This document shows, piece after piece, positions 52,180 to 60,282 of a DNA stretch of 64,000 bases. The position numbers and the translations under genes are program-made. How positions within the stretch are numbered: the first letter of the stretch is position 1; the number at the start of each line of letters is the position of its first letter. The notes under the pieces are model-generated. The model saw nothing but the letters and a program-made list of their open reading frames with translations, was not told the DNA's origin and made no database searches. Origin of the DNA: an uncultured Prevotella sp. (GTDB taxonomy: Bacteria > Bacteroidota > Bacteroidia > Bacteroidales > Bacteroidaceae); the NCBI GenBank assembly GCA_900545525.1, contig UQZX01000006.1, positions 51,913 through 115,912 on the forward strand, read 5' to 3'.

Positions 52180-54207
52180 TTACCAGTCTTTGAACAGTTC
52201 GAAGCCGAAACGGCAGCCTATACCGTCAAACTTGTTGTTGCGGGTGGCTGCAAACACACCCATTGAAAACAGCCTGTTGGTAAATCCGTAGCCATATTCT
52301 ATGTACGGATGAAGGTGGTTTACGAACAGCGTGTTTATATAAAACCTTTCGGTCTCTATCATTCTTCCTATCAGAGGCAGATGAGACATGAGCATCATGG
52401 GTGCTTCGTAAGTGGCATTGGTGCGGACATAATATTCGGAGGCGTTGTACCAGTTGCTGTTCAGTATCTGGAACTCACCTGTCCAGTCGTCGTTCCAGCC
52501 TCCGGGAATGTTCTCGTCGCAGAAGTTTGAGTAGTCAAGGAAATAGGCTTCCTCGTCCTTTGTGGTGTAAAAGCCGAAACCTGCCCTCAGCGAGAGTGAC
52601 CTTATACTATGATATTTTTTTATCCATGAAGCATCAAATTCAAAGCGTTCATAGTTCATTACAGACTGTCCGATACCCTTTATTCCTCTTTCGTAATCGG
52701 TGGTAAAGTAAACTCCGGTCCAGCCCCACGGACGTATCTGTAACTGTAATGTCGGTGAAAAAGAATGATATGTCACAGGCTTTCCTGCCAGTTCAAATCC
52801 CTTTTTGTCTACGGCAGACCTCCTGTGGAACATTATGCCGGGCTGTATGCTGAACTTGGACGACAGGTCGTAGTTGGTTATAAACTTGACATAGAAGTCC
52901 TTAAAATAGTCGAGGTTCATCTTGTCCCAGTCTATATCGCTCAGCGATTCATGCTTTATCCGGTCTACAATGCTTGAGTTTGTTATCCTGTTTCCGTTAC
53001 CTATCTCTGCAACCATGTATCCGTTGCGCCGCTTGTTGAAGGTATATGTAAGGGGAAGCCTGAAATAAAGCTGGTGTTGCTTGAATGAATAGCCTGCCTT
53101 GAGATACAATGACATGTCGCTGTTTGATGAAAAGACGTAGCTTCCGCGTACTTTCATCTTATAGGTGACACCCTTGCTGTTGCTGTATCCAAGGTATAGC
53201 GGGTTGAGAATGGGGGAAATTCTGAACGAGCCCCTGTCGGATGTTCCGAATTTTCCTTTAATCCTGTTTACAAGATTGTCGCCTATGACATCCCACAGAA
53301 TGTCTTTTTTCTTGTCTTCTGCCGACTTTGCCGTATCGGACAGGCTTCTTATCGAATCGTATCTGCTGTATATGCCAAGCTCTTTTTGTGGCAACGGTTC
53401 AGGACGGAGGATGCCCATCAGTTCCCTGTCGTGCGAGTCTGTGATTGTGTCCGCCTGTATTGACGGAGCGGTTGTCACGGCATGATGGGTGGTCGTTATC
53501 CTGTTTCCGAGGAATTTGAATGATGCCTCGATGTCGCATGTCTGCGGGACAAGAGACCTCAGTCCCCCGCTGCCCATTACAGCCCTTATCCTGAAGTCTA
53601 TCATGTCGTGCTCTCCCGAGAAGTATATGCTTATTATCCTGCCCGACGAGTTGTCGGTTATTGCCGTTCCGCTTATCATCTGAGTATTGTGAAGCTTAGG
53701 CAGGAACAATATCTCCGAACGGTTTTCGGTGAGTTTGGTTACCTTATACTTATAGAACTTCTTGTTTATGCGGTTAAACGGCGACAGCAGATTGTTGCCA
53801 ATCAGTGTAGGCTCATACAGGGCAGGCGCTTGAAACGAGTTTATCACGGACATTGCCTCACGGTGATGCGGAATGGTACCGACGCTTACATGCAGCTGCG
53901 GCTCCATTGCCTTACCGTTCTTGAGTATTATCGTACTGTATGTCTCTCCGGCATATTCCTTGTTTCCACGTGCAACTGCGTACATTGTGGGGATGACGAG
54001 TAGGGTAGGGTTGCGCCTGTCCACTGTTATCGAGTATCTTACATAGACATTTACCGATGTGCTGTCCCTGTCTGCAATTGTATTTCTATAGGAGAAAACA
54101 CGCTCAAGAACTGAAGAGCCGTCATGGTTCTTTGCTTCTGTCTTCGTTACGGCAAATGGCTGCAATACGAAAAATAACAATATAAGGAGTCTTGACAAGT
54201 GTTTCAC
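52180..54207 (-). CDS. DUF5686-type outer-membrane protein
   Basis: This large (675 aa) secreted protein has an N-terminal signal peptide (KHLSRLLILLFFVLQPFAVT) and a C-terminal half that looks like an outer-membrane beta-barrel, with alternating hydrophobic and polar residues and many aromatic strand ends. This combination is that of DUF5686 proteins of Bacteroidetes. Function is unknown. I place the start at the GTG at 54207 because the -7 box (TACCTTTG, 54220-54213) overlaps the GTG at 54213. That leaves 5 nt between box and start. It is the first gene of the addAB operon. Confidence 0.7.
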   Translation of the reverse strand: MKHLSRLLILLFFVLQPFAVTKTEAKNHDGSSVLERVFSYRNTIADRDSTSVNVYVRYSITVDRRNPTLLVIPTMYAVARGNKEYAGETYSTIILKNGKAMEPQLHVSVGTIPHHREAMSVINSFQAPALYEPTLIGNNLLSPFNRINKKFYKYKVTKLTENRSEILFLPKLHNTQMISGTAITDNSSGRIISIYFSGEHDMIDFRIRAVMGSGGLRSLVPQTCDIEASFKFLGNRITTTHHAVTTAPSIQADTITDSHDRELMGILRPEPLPQKELGIYSRYDSIRSLSDTAKSAEDKKKDILWDVIGDNLVNRIKGKFGTSDRGSFRISPILNPLYLGYSNSKGVTYKMKVRGSYVFSSNSDMSLYLKAGYSFKQHQLYFRLPLTYTFNKRRNGYMVAEIGNGNRITNSSIVDRIKHESLSDIDWDKMNLDYFKDFYVKFITNYDLSSKFSIQPGIMFHRRSAVDKKGFELAGKPVTYHSFSPTLQLQIRPWGWTGVYFTTDYERGIKGIGQSVMNYERFEFDASWIKKYHSIRSLSLRAGFGFYTTKDEEAYFLDYSNFCDENIPGGWNDDWTGEFQILNSNWYNASEYYVRTNATYEAPMMLMSHLPLIGRMIETERFYINTLFVNHLHPYIEYGYGFTNRLFSMGVFAATRNNKFDGIGCRFGFELFKDW

Positions 54208-54212
54208 GAACA

Positions 54213-54220
54213 CAAAGGTA
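54213..54220 (-). promoter_or_regulatory. -7 box before DUF5686-addA-addB, leaderless type
   Basis: TACCTTTG on the minus strand, 5 nt before a GTG start at 54207. The -33 box is not clear. Confidence 0.55.
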
Positions 54221-54224
54221 CAAA

Positions 54225-54257
54225 AAAATCCTCTTCCCGGTGCAGGAAGAGGATTTT
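54225..54257. terminator. Bidirectional terminator between rpoD and DUF5686
   Basis: AAAATCCTCTTCC (54225-54237) pairs perfectly with 54245-54257 across a 7-nt loop, with A/T-tracts on both sides. It ends rpoD transcription and separates it from the addAB unit. Confidence 0.88.
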
Positions 54258-54275
54258 ATTAGCATTTAATATGCT

Positions 54276-55148
54276 TTATCCAAGATACTTTATCAATATT
54301 TTTGCGTTGCCGCTGTCGCGCAGCTTTGCAATGCTTTTTTCACGTATCTGCCTTACGCGCTCACGTGTAAGACCAAGCTGATCGCCTATTTCCTCAAGCC
54401 CTTTCTCGTGGCATCCTATACCGAAGCATTCACGGATAATGGTTATTTCCCTTTCTTTGAGCACCTTGCTCAGCACGCTGTTAAGCTCCTGAGCCATGGA
54501 TTCGTGGTCAACAACACGGTCGGTACGGCTGTCTTCGCCACTCGGCATCACATCGAGCATGCAGTTATCCTCACCGTCCTGAAACGGCGCGTCTATGCTT
54601 ACGTGGTGACCGTCGGCTGCCAAAGACTGCCCGATCTTCTCCTCATCGAGGTTTGTAGCTTCGGAAAGCTCTGACACAGACGGGTGTCTCTGGTTCTCCT
54701 GCTCAAACTTGTTTATCTCGTGATTTATCTTATTGAGAGAGCCGACCTGGTTTAACGGCAGGCGGACGATGCGGCTTTGCTCTGCAATTGCCTGCAAGAT
54801 GCTTTGGCGTATCCACCATACGGCATAAGAGATGAACTTGAAGCCGCGTGTCTCGTCAAACTTCTGCGCAGCCTTTATCAGGCCGATGTTTCCCTCGTCG
54901 ATAAGGTCTGTGAGCGTAAGTCCCTGATGTTGGTATTGTTTGGCAACAGATACGACAAAGCGGAGGTTAGCCGTGACAAGCTTGTCCTTGGCACGTTCAC
55001 CCTCCGGACCGCCTTTCTTGATCTTTTGGGCAAGCTCTATTTCCTCGTCAATTGAAATCAACGGAGCGCGTCCTATTTCAACAAGATATTTGTCAAGTGC
55101 CTCACTTGAGCGGTTTGTAATACTCTTTTGAATTTTTAATTGTCTCAT
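54276..55148 (-). CDS. rpoD: Primary RNA polymerase sigma factor
   Basis: This 290-aa sigma-70 factor of the Bacteroidetes type lacks the long N-terminal 1.1 region. It has region 1.2/2 (LDKYLVEIGRAPLIS, FVVSVAKQYQHQGLTLTDLI), the WWIRQSILQAIAEQSRIVR core of 2.4, region 3 (LNKINHEINKFEQENQRHPS) and 4.2 (IGDQLGLTRERVRQIREKSI). It recognises the TTTG/TAnnTTTG promoters seen here. A -7 box TACCTTTG lies at 55230-55223 with a leader of about 70 nt. It is a single-gene unit. Confidence 0.95.
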   Translation of the reverse strand: MRQLKIQKSITNRSSEALDKYLVEIGRAPLISIDEEIELAQKIKKGGPEGERAKDKLVTANLRFVVSVAKQYQHQGLTLTDLIDEGNIGLIKAAQKFDETRGFKFISYAVWWIRQSILQAIAEQSRIVRLPLNQVGSLNKINHEINKFEQENQRHPSVSELSEATNLDEEKIGQSLAADGHHVSIDAPFQDGEDNCMLDVMPSGEDSRTDRVVDHESMAQELNSVLSKVLKEREITIIRECFGIGCHEKGLEEIGDQLGLTRERVRQIREKSIAKLRDSGNAKILIKYLG

Positions 55149-55354
55149 TCTTGATGCCTTAAAAACGTTCTAAAATCCTGATATATAAGCAAATAATCGA
55201 AAATTATGCGACAAAACGCATGCAAAGGTACAAAAAAATATTTAAATATACACGTTTTTGCGCATTTTATTTGTACAAAAAGCGCCTTAAATATACAGAT
55301 ATTCAAGTACGTATGATTGCGGATAAAAATCTGTCTCGTATGCCTTTAGACTCT

Positions 55355-55420
55355 AAAAGCAGGCATTTCGCACCTTAAAAGCATAGGTTTTACAACGCAA
55401 AAGCTTATCTTTATAATGTT
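55355..55420. repeat. 22-bp-period intergenic array (locus F)
   Basis: AAAAG boxes at 55355, 55377 and 55399 are exactly 22 bp apart. Cores are AAAAGCAGGCATTT, AAAAGCATAGGTTTT and AAAAGCTTATCTTT. The next, degenerate box (TAAAG at 55426) is slightly out of phase and abuts the -33 box of uvrA. Confidence 0.85.
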
Positions 55421-55431
55421 GGATGTAAAGC

Positions 55432-55464
55432 TTTTGCTTATGCAAACCTTTTTTATTAATTTTG
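55432..55464 (+). promoter_or_regulatory. Promoter of uvrA
   Basis: TTTTG (55432-55436), a 20-nt spacer and TAATTTTG (55457-55464) match the Bacteroidetes promoter very well. The leader to the uvrA ATG is about 135 nt. Confidence 0.82.
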
Positions 55465-55602
55465 CAGACTGCAGCCTGGCTTTTCAAAAACGTATGCTTT
55501 TTATAGATAACGGGTATTATGATAAATAGACATATACGGGCTTTACCCTTTCCTGATATAAGGCAGACAGATGGAAACGGGGCTATAATGAATTAAAAAA
55601 AG

Positions 55603-58413
55603 ATGAGCGGTACAATAAAAATAAAGAATGCGCGGGTGAACAACCTTAAGAATGTGTCACTCGAAATACCAAGAAACAAGTTTGTTGTCATAGCCGGAGT
55701 ATCCGGTTCGGGCAAATCGTCGCTGGCGTTTGACACGCTTTATGCCGAGGGACAGCGCAGATACGTGGAAAGTCTTTCATCGTATGCGCGCCAGTTCTTG
55801 GGCAGGATGAACAAGCCGGAATGTGACTTTATAGAGGGACTGCCGCCTGCCATTGCCATAGAGCAGAAAGTGACATCGCGTAATCCACGCTCTACAGTCG
55901 GCACAAGCACGGAAATATATGAGTATCTCAGGCTTTTGTATGCCAGGATAGGAAAGACTTATTCTCCCGTCAGCGGAGATGAGGTGAAGAAACACTCAAT
56001 AGAAGATATTATAAAATGTGTACAAGGATATGCAATTGGTACAAAATTTGTAATAATGTCGCCTCTGCACATTTCTGAAGGGCGCAACTTGTCCGAACAA
56101 TTGATGTTATATGTGCAGCAAGGCTATTCCCGTGTATATTATAAAGGTGACTTTGTGCGCATTGATGCTATGGAGGATACAACGGACGACGGCATGGAAG
56201 CGCACGGCATATATCTTGTCGTAGACAGGATGTCGCTTGATGGAGAGCCGGACACGCTCTCTCGTCTGGCGGATTCGGCAGAAACGGCTCTTTTCGAGGG
56301 CAACGGCGAATGCAGGCTGATGTTCCTTCCTTCCAATATATCATACGATTTCTCCACGCGGTTCGAGGCTGACGGAATGACGTTTGAAGAACCGTCGGAC
56401 AATATGTTCTCGTTTCACTCCCCTATCGGTGCATGTCCGAAGTGCGAAGGATTCGGAAAAATCATAGATATCGATGAACGCCTTGTCATACCCAACTCAT
56501 CTCTGAGTGTTTATGACGGCTGCGTGCAGTGCTGGAGCGGCGAGAAGATGGGCGCATGGCGTAAGGAGTTTTGCCGGAGGGCGGCAAAAGACAGCTTCCC
56601 GATATTTGAACCTTATTACAATCTCTCACAAAAGCACAGGGAATGGCTGTGGCACGGTCTGCCGTCGGACAAGAACAGGGCACTGCGCGACAAGGTTTGC
56701 ATAGACGCTTTCTTCCAGATGGTGAGGGACAACCAGTATAAAATACAATACAGGGTTATGCTCAGCCGATACAGGGGGAAGACAACGTGTCCGGAATGCC
56801 ACGGCACGCGGTTGAAGAAAGAGGTTGAATATGTAAGGATAAACGGCAAGAGTATAACAAATCTTGTGGAGATGCCAGTGGTAAGTCTGAAGGAATGGTT
56901 TGACAATATAGTACTTGACGAGCATGACTCTATTATAAGCAAGCGCTTGATGACGGAGATACGCAGCAGACTGCAATTCCTTGTAGATGTGGGACTTGGA
57001 TATCTTACATTAAACCGCACGTCCAATACTCTCAGTGGCGGTGAGAGCCAGCGCATAAACCTCACAGCCTCGCTCGGAAGCAGCCTTGTCGGTTCTCTCT
57101 ACATACTCGATGAGCCAAGCATAGGGCTGCATTCCCGCGATACGTTCAGGCTCATAAAAGTGCTTAAAGACCTTCAGTCGCTTGGCAACACCGTGGTTGT
57201 CGTTGAGCATGACGAGGACATTCTGCGTGCCGCCGACCACATTATCGACATCGGACCCGAGGCGGGAAGGTTCGGAGGAGAAGTTGTGTTCAACGGAAAT
57301 GCCGCCGGAATAAACGAAGAGACGGCAGACAAGTATCCGAAAAGCAATACCGTGAAATACCTTACGGGCAAGGAGACGATACCGCTGCCTGTATCGCGGC
57401 GCAGCTGGAATATGTATATTGAACTGAAAGGGGCAAGGATGAACAACCTGAGAGGGCTCGATGTGAAATTTCCGCTGAACGTACTGACCGTTGTTACGGG
57501 TGTCAGCGGCTCGGGAAAGTCGTCGTTGATAAACGGAATACTATATCCTGCCCTGAAAAGGCACATGGACGAGGCGGCGGATATGCCAGGGGAATATTCA
57601 TCATTGGAGGGAGACTGGAAACAGATAAGTCATGTAGAGGCGATAGACCAGAACCCCATAGGAAAGAGCACACGCTCCAATCCGGTCACTTACGTAAAGG
57701 CATTTGACGAGATACGCCAGCTCTTTGCCGACCAGCAACTGTCCAGGCAAATGGGATTTACGGCAAAGCATTTCTCCTTTAATGCGGAAGGCGGGCGCTG
57801 CGAGGAGTGTAAGGGAACGGGAACAATAACGGTGGAAATGCAGTTTATGGCAGATATCGTGCTCGAATGCGAAGCCTGCCACGGCAAACGCTTCAAATCC
57901 GAGATTTTGGACGTGCTTTATCACGGAAAGAATATCAGCGACATTCTCGACATGTCGGTAAGCGAGGCAATAGAGTTCTTCACGGAACACGGACAAACGG
58001 GCATCGTAAAACGTCTCAAGCCGTTGGAAGATGTCGGACTGGGCTACATAAAGCTCGGACAAAGTTCCTCAACGCTGTCGGGAGGCGAGAACCAGCGTGT
58101 AAAGCTTGCATATTATATAGGGCAGGGAAATACAACCCCTACCCTCTTTATATTTGATGAACCGACGACGGGACTTCACCTTAATGACATAAAACGGCTT
58201 CTTGAGGCATTCGATGCACTTATAAAACAAGGGCATACTGTGATTGTAATAGAACATAATATGGATGTAATAAAATGTGCGGATTATGTTATAGACCTTG
58301 GTCCGGAGGGAGGTGCGAAAGGCGGAAGTCTTGTCTGTACAGGCACTCCTGAGGATGTGGCAGGCTGCGCGGAAAGCTTTACGGGCAAGTATCTGCGCGA
58401 AAAGCTTCATTAA
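55603..58413 (+). CDS. uvrA: Excinuclease ABC subunit UvrA
   Basis: UvrA (936 aa) is the DNA-damage-recognition ATPase of nucleotide excision repair. Two ABC-type nucleotide sites: Walker A GVSGSGKSSLAF (about 31) and a second GVSGSGKSSLI (about 633). Signatures LSGGESQRI and LSGGENQRV are followed by Walker B LYILDEPSIGLH and LFIFDEPTTGLH. Zinc fingers: CPKCEGFGK, and CEECKGTGTI with CEACHGKRF. Length and domain order are standard. It is transcribed alone from the promoter at 55.4 kb and ends before an AT-rich palindrome. Confidence 0.97.
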   Translation: MSGTIKIKNARVNNLKNVSLEIPRNKFVVIAGVSGSGKSSLAFDTLYAEGQRRYVESLSSYARQFLGRMNKPECDFIEGLPPAIAIEQKVTSRNPRSTVGTSTEIYEYLRLLYARIGKTYSPVSGDEVKKHSIEDIIKCVQGYAIGTKFVIMSPLHISEGRNLSEQLMLYVQQGYSRVYYKGDFVRIDAMEDTTDDGMEAHGIYLVVDRMSLDGEPDTLSRLADSAETALFEGNGECRLMFLPSNISYDFSTRFEADGMTFEEPSDNMFSFHSPIGACPKCEGFGKIIDIDERLVIPNSSLSVYDGCVQCWSGEKMGAWRKEFCRRAAKDSFPIFEPYYNLSQKHREWLWHGLPSDKNRALRDKVCIDAFFQMVRDNQYKIQYRVMLSRYRGKTTCPECHGTRLKKEVEYVRINGKSITNLVEMPVVSLKEWFDNIVLDEHDSIISKRLMTEIRSRLQFLVDVGLGYLTLNRTSNTLSGGESQRINLTASLGSSLVGSLYILDEPSIGLHSRDTFRLIKVLKDLQSLGNTVVVVEHDEDILRAADHIIDIGPEAGRFGGEVVFNGNAAGINEETADKYPKSNTVKYLTGKETIPLPVSRRSWNMYIELKGARMNNLRGLDVKFPLNVLTVVTGVSGSGKSSLINGILYPALKRHMDEAADMPGEYSSLEGDWKQISHVEAIDQNPIGKSTRSNPVTYVKAFDEIRQLFADQQLSRQMGFTAKHFSFNAEGGRCEECKGTGTITVEMQFMADIVLECEACHGKRFKSEILDVLYHGKNISDILDMSVSEAIEFFTEHGQTGIVKRLKPLEDVGLGYIKLGQSSSTLSGGENQRVKLAYYIGQGNTTPTLFIFDEPTTGLHLNDIKRLLEAFDALIKQGHTVIVIEHNMDVIKCADYVIDLGPEGGAKGGSLVCTGTPEDVAGCAESFTGKYLREKLH

Positions 58414-58428
58414 GATTATTGCAAAAAA

Positions 58429-58480
58429 TTATATGTATAATATATATATGTACGCGGACATATATATATTATACATATAA
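58429..58480. repeat. Perfect AT-rich palindrome between convergent genes
   Basis: A 23-bp arm (58429-58451) is exactly complementary to 58458-58480, with the 6-bp loop ACGCGG. The arms contain only T and A plus a few G or C. It could extrude as a cruciform or end transcription on both strands. Confidence 0.88.
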
Positions 58481-58502
58481 CACGTTAAATGGACATCAGC
58501 CG

Positions 58503-59180
58503 CTACTTTCTGCACTTCCTGTAAAGCTCAGCGAGCGAGGCGCGTGGTATTCCATACTTAACAAGCATGTCAAGATCGCGCCTTGCGTCTTCTTTCTTTC
58601 CCGCCATTATACGTATGTCTGCACGGTTCAGTATATAGTCCGTGTTTGACGGTTCAAGCCTTATCGCCTCAGAATAGTCATATTCGGCAAGTGCCAGCAT
58701 GTTGCGTTCCTTTTCCATTCCTGCCCTTATGGCATATACAATGGCGCTGTCGGGATACTGATGCACCATGCGGTTTATCATGTCGAATGCCTCGGTATAC
58801 CGCTTGTCCTTTTGGTTTACAAGCGCAAGACCAAGCTGCGCCTCGAAGTCTGCGGGCGAGATGGCGAGGACCGCCTCGTAATCGGCACGCGCAAAGGCAT
58901 TCCTGCCAAGCCTTTCGTTGGCATACGCACGATAGAACAGTGCCGTGCGGCTTTGCGGAAACCGCCCTATTATATAATCATACTCGGTCTTTGCATATTC
59001 CCACTGACCAAGACGGAGATTGTAGGATGCCTTCTTAAACCTCAGGGGAATGGAGTCGGGGCAGGCTTTGAGCTGTTCACTTATAAGCTTAACGCTGTCA
59101 CGCAACTGCCCGTTGCCTTGTGACTTACATCCCAAGACAACGGACAGCAGCATGGCAACGAGCACTTTACATCTCAACAT
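58503..59180 (-). CDS. TPR lipoprotein
   Basis: This 225-aa lipoprotein (lipobox LGC, C18) has about five tetratricopeptide repeats, for example LRFKKASYNLRLGQWEYAKT and ALFYRAYANERLGRNAFARA. TPR proteins bind partner proteins. It lies 9 bp after leuB, in the same operon, although a role in leucine biosynthesis is unlikely; co-transcription may be chance. No enzymatic motif is seen. Confidence 0.8.
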   Translation of the reverse strand: MLRCKVLVAMLLSVVLGCKSQGNGQLRDSVKLISEQLKACPDSIPLRFKKASYNLRLGQWEYAKTEYDYIIGRFPQSRTALFYRAYANERLGRNAFARADYEAVLAISPADFEAQLGLALVNQKDKRYTEAFDMINRMVHQYPDSAIVYAIRAGMEKERNMLALAEYDYSEAIRLEPSNTDYILNRADIRIMAGKKEDARRDLDMLVKYGIPRASLAELYRKCRK

Positions 59181-59189
59181 AGCCGTTGA

Positions 59190-60251
59190 TTAAGAGTTCA
59201 TGATATATCCGGCAATCCACTCTCCTACCTCCTTCGTTCCGTATTTCGGTCCGTCCTTGCCTTGTATATCTGGAGTACGGACACCCTCGTCGAGCGATGC
59301 ATCCACGGCACGGCGTATCATTTCACCCTCTTCCTTTAGGTTGAAGTATTCAAACAACATGGCTACCGAAAGAATTTGTGCAACGGGATTTGCAATGTTC
59401 AGCCCCTTTGCCTGTGGCCATGACCCGTGTATCGGTTCAAAAACAGGTGTTCCCTCACCTGTGGATGCCGACGGAAGCAGCCCCATGGAGCCGCTTATAA
59501 CGGAGCCTTCGTCTGTAAGGATGTCGCCGAAAGTATTTTCCGTAACCATGACATCAAAGAAAGACGGTTCCTGAATCATGCGCATGGCAGCGTTGTCTAC
59601 GTACATATAGTCAGTAGTAACCTCAGGATACAAGGGTGCAAGTTCCTGCGCAATCTTACGCCACAGACGCGATGAGGCAAGCACGTTGGCTTTGTCCACG
59701 ACCGTAAGATGCTTTCTGCGTTTCATCGCATAGTCGAACGCAACTTTCAGGATACGCTCTATTTCTCCACGCGTGTACATATTAGTATCGTAAGCCTTGT
59801 CATCGTCCTGATATTTCTCGCCGAAATACATACCGCCCGTAAGCTCGCGGATACATATAAAGTCGGCATTCTCTACCAGTTCTGCCTTGAGCGGGGAGTT
59901 GTGCACCATGCACTTGAATGTCTGCACGGGACGTATGTTGGCAAAAAGTCCCAGCTTTTTTCTCATTGCAAGCAGTCCCTGCTCCGGGCGGACCGTTGCC
60001 GTAGGGTTGTTGTCAAACTTCGGATCGCCGACGGCGGAGAACAATACCGCATCGGCAGCCTTGCATATCTCGTATGTCTCATCGGGAAAAGCATCGCCTG
60101 CGGCATCTATTGCCGCCGCGCCGCACAGAGCATATTCATAGCTTACCTCATGACCGAACCTCTTGCATACGGCATTCATCACATTAACACCCTGCACAGA
60201 GATTTCCGGTCCTATTCCGTCTCCCGGCAACACTGCAATCTTTAACTTCAT
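59190..60251 (-). CDS. leuB: 3-isopropylmalate dehydrogenase LeuB
   Basis: LeuB (353 aa) oxidises and decarboxylates 3-isopropylmalate. Motifs: VLPGDGIGPEI at the N-terminus, RPEQGLLAMRKKLGLFANIRP (substrate Arg), ELTGGMYFGE, and the DYMYVDNAAMRM and TENTFGDILTDEGSVISGSMGLLPSAS metal/NAD region. GTPVFEPIHGSWPQAKG completes it. Length fits. It lies 31 bp after the synthase and is the last biosynthetic gene of the operon. Confidence 0.95.
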   Translation of the reverse strand: MKLKIAVLPGDGIGPEISVQGVNVMNAVCKRFGHEVSYEYALCGAAAIDAAGDAFPDETYEICKAADAVLFSAVGDPKFDNNPTATVRPEQGLLAMRKKLGLFANIRPVQTFKCMVHNSPLKAELVENADFICIRELTGGMYFGEKYQDDDKAYDTNMYTRGEIERILKVAFDYAMKRRKHLTVVDKANVLASSRLWRKIAQELAPLYPEVTTDYMYVDNAAMRMIQEPSFFDVMVTENTFGDILTDEGSVISGSMGLLPSASTGEGTPVFEPIHGSWPQAKGLNIANPVAQILSVAMLFEYFNLKEEGEMIRRAVDASLDEGVRTPDIQGKDGPKYGTKEVGEWIAGYIMNS

Positions 60252-60282
60252 AATTATTCCTGTTTTTATATATCTGTTTATG

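Larger units (their letters stand above)
55149..55602. other. Divergent region between rpoD and uvrA
   Basis: These 454 bp hold the rpoD promoter (-7 box 55230-55223, minus), a 22-bp array (55355-55420) and the uvrA promoter (55432-55464). A leader of about 135 nt precedes uvrA. No protein gene is visible. Confidence 0.7.
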
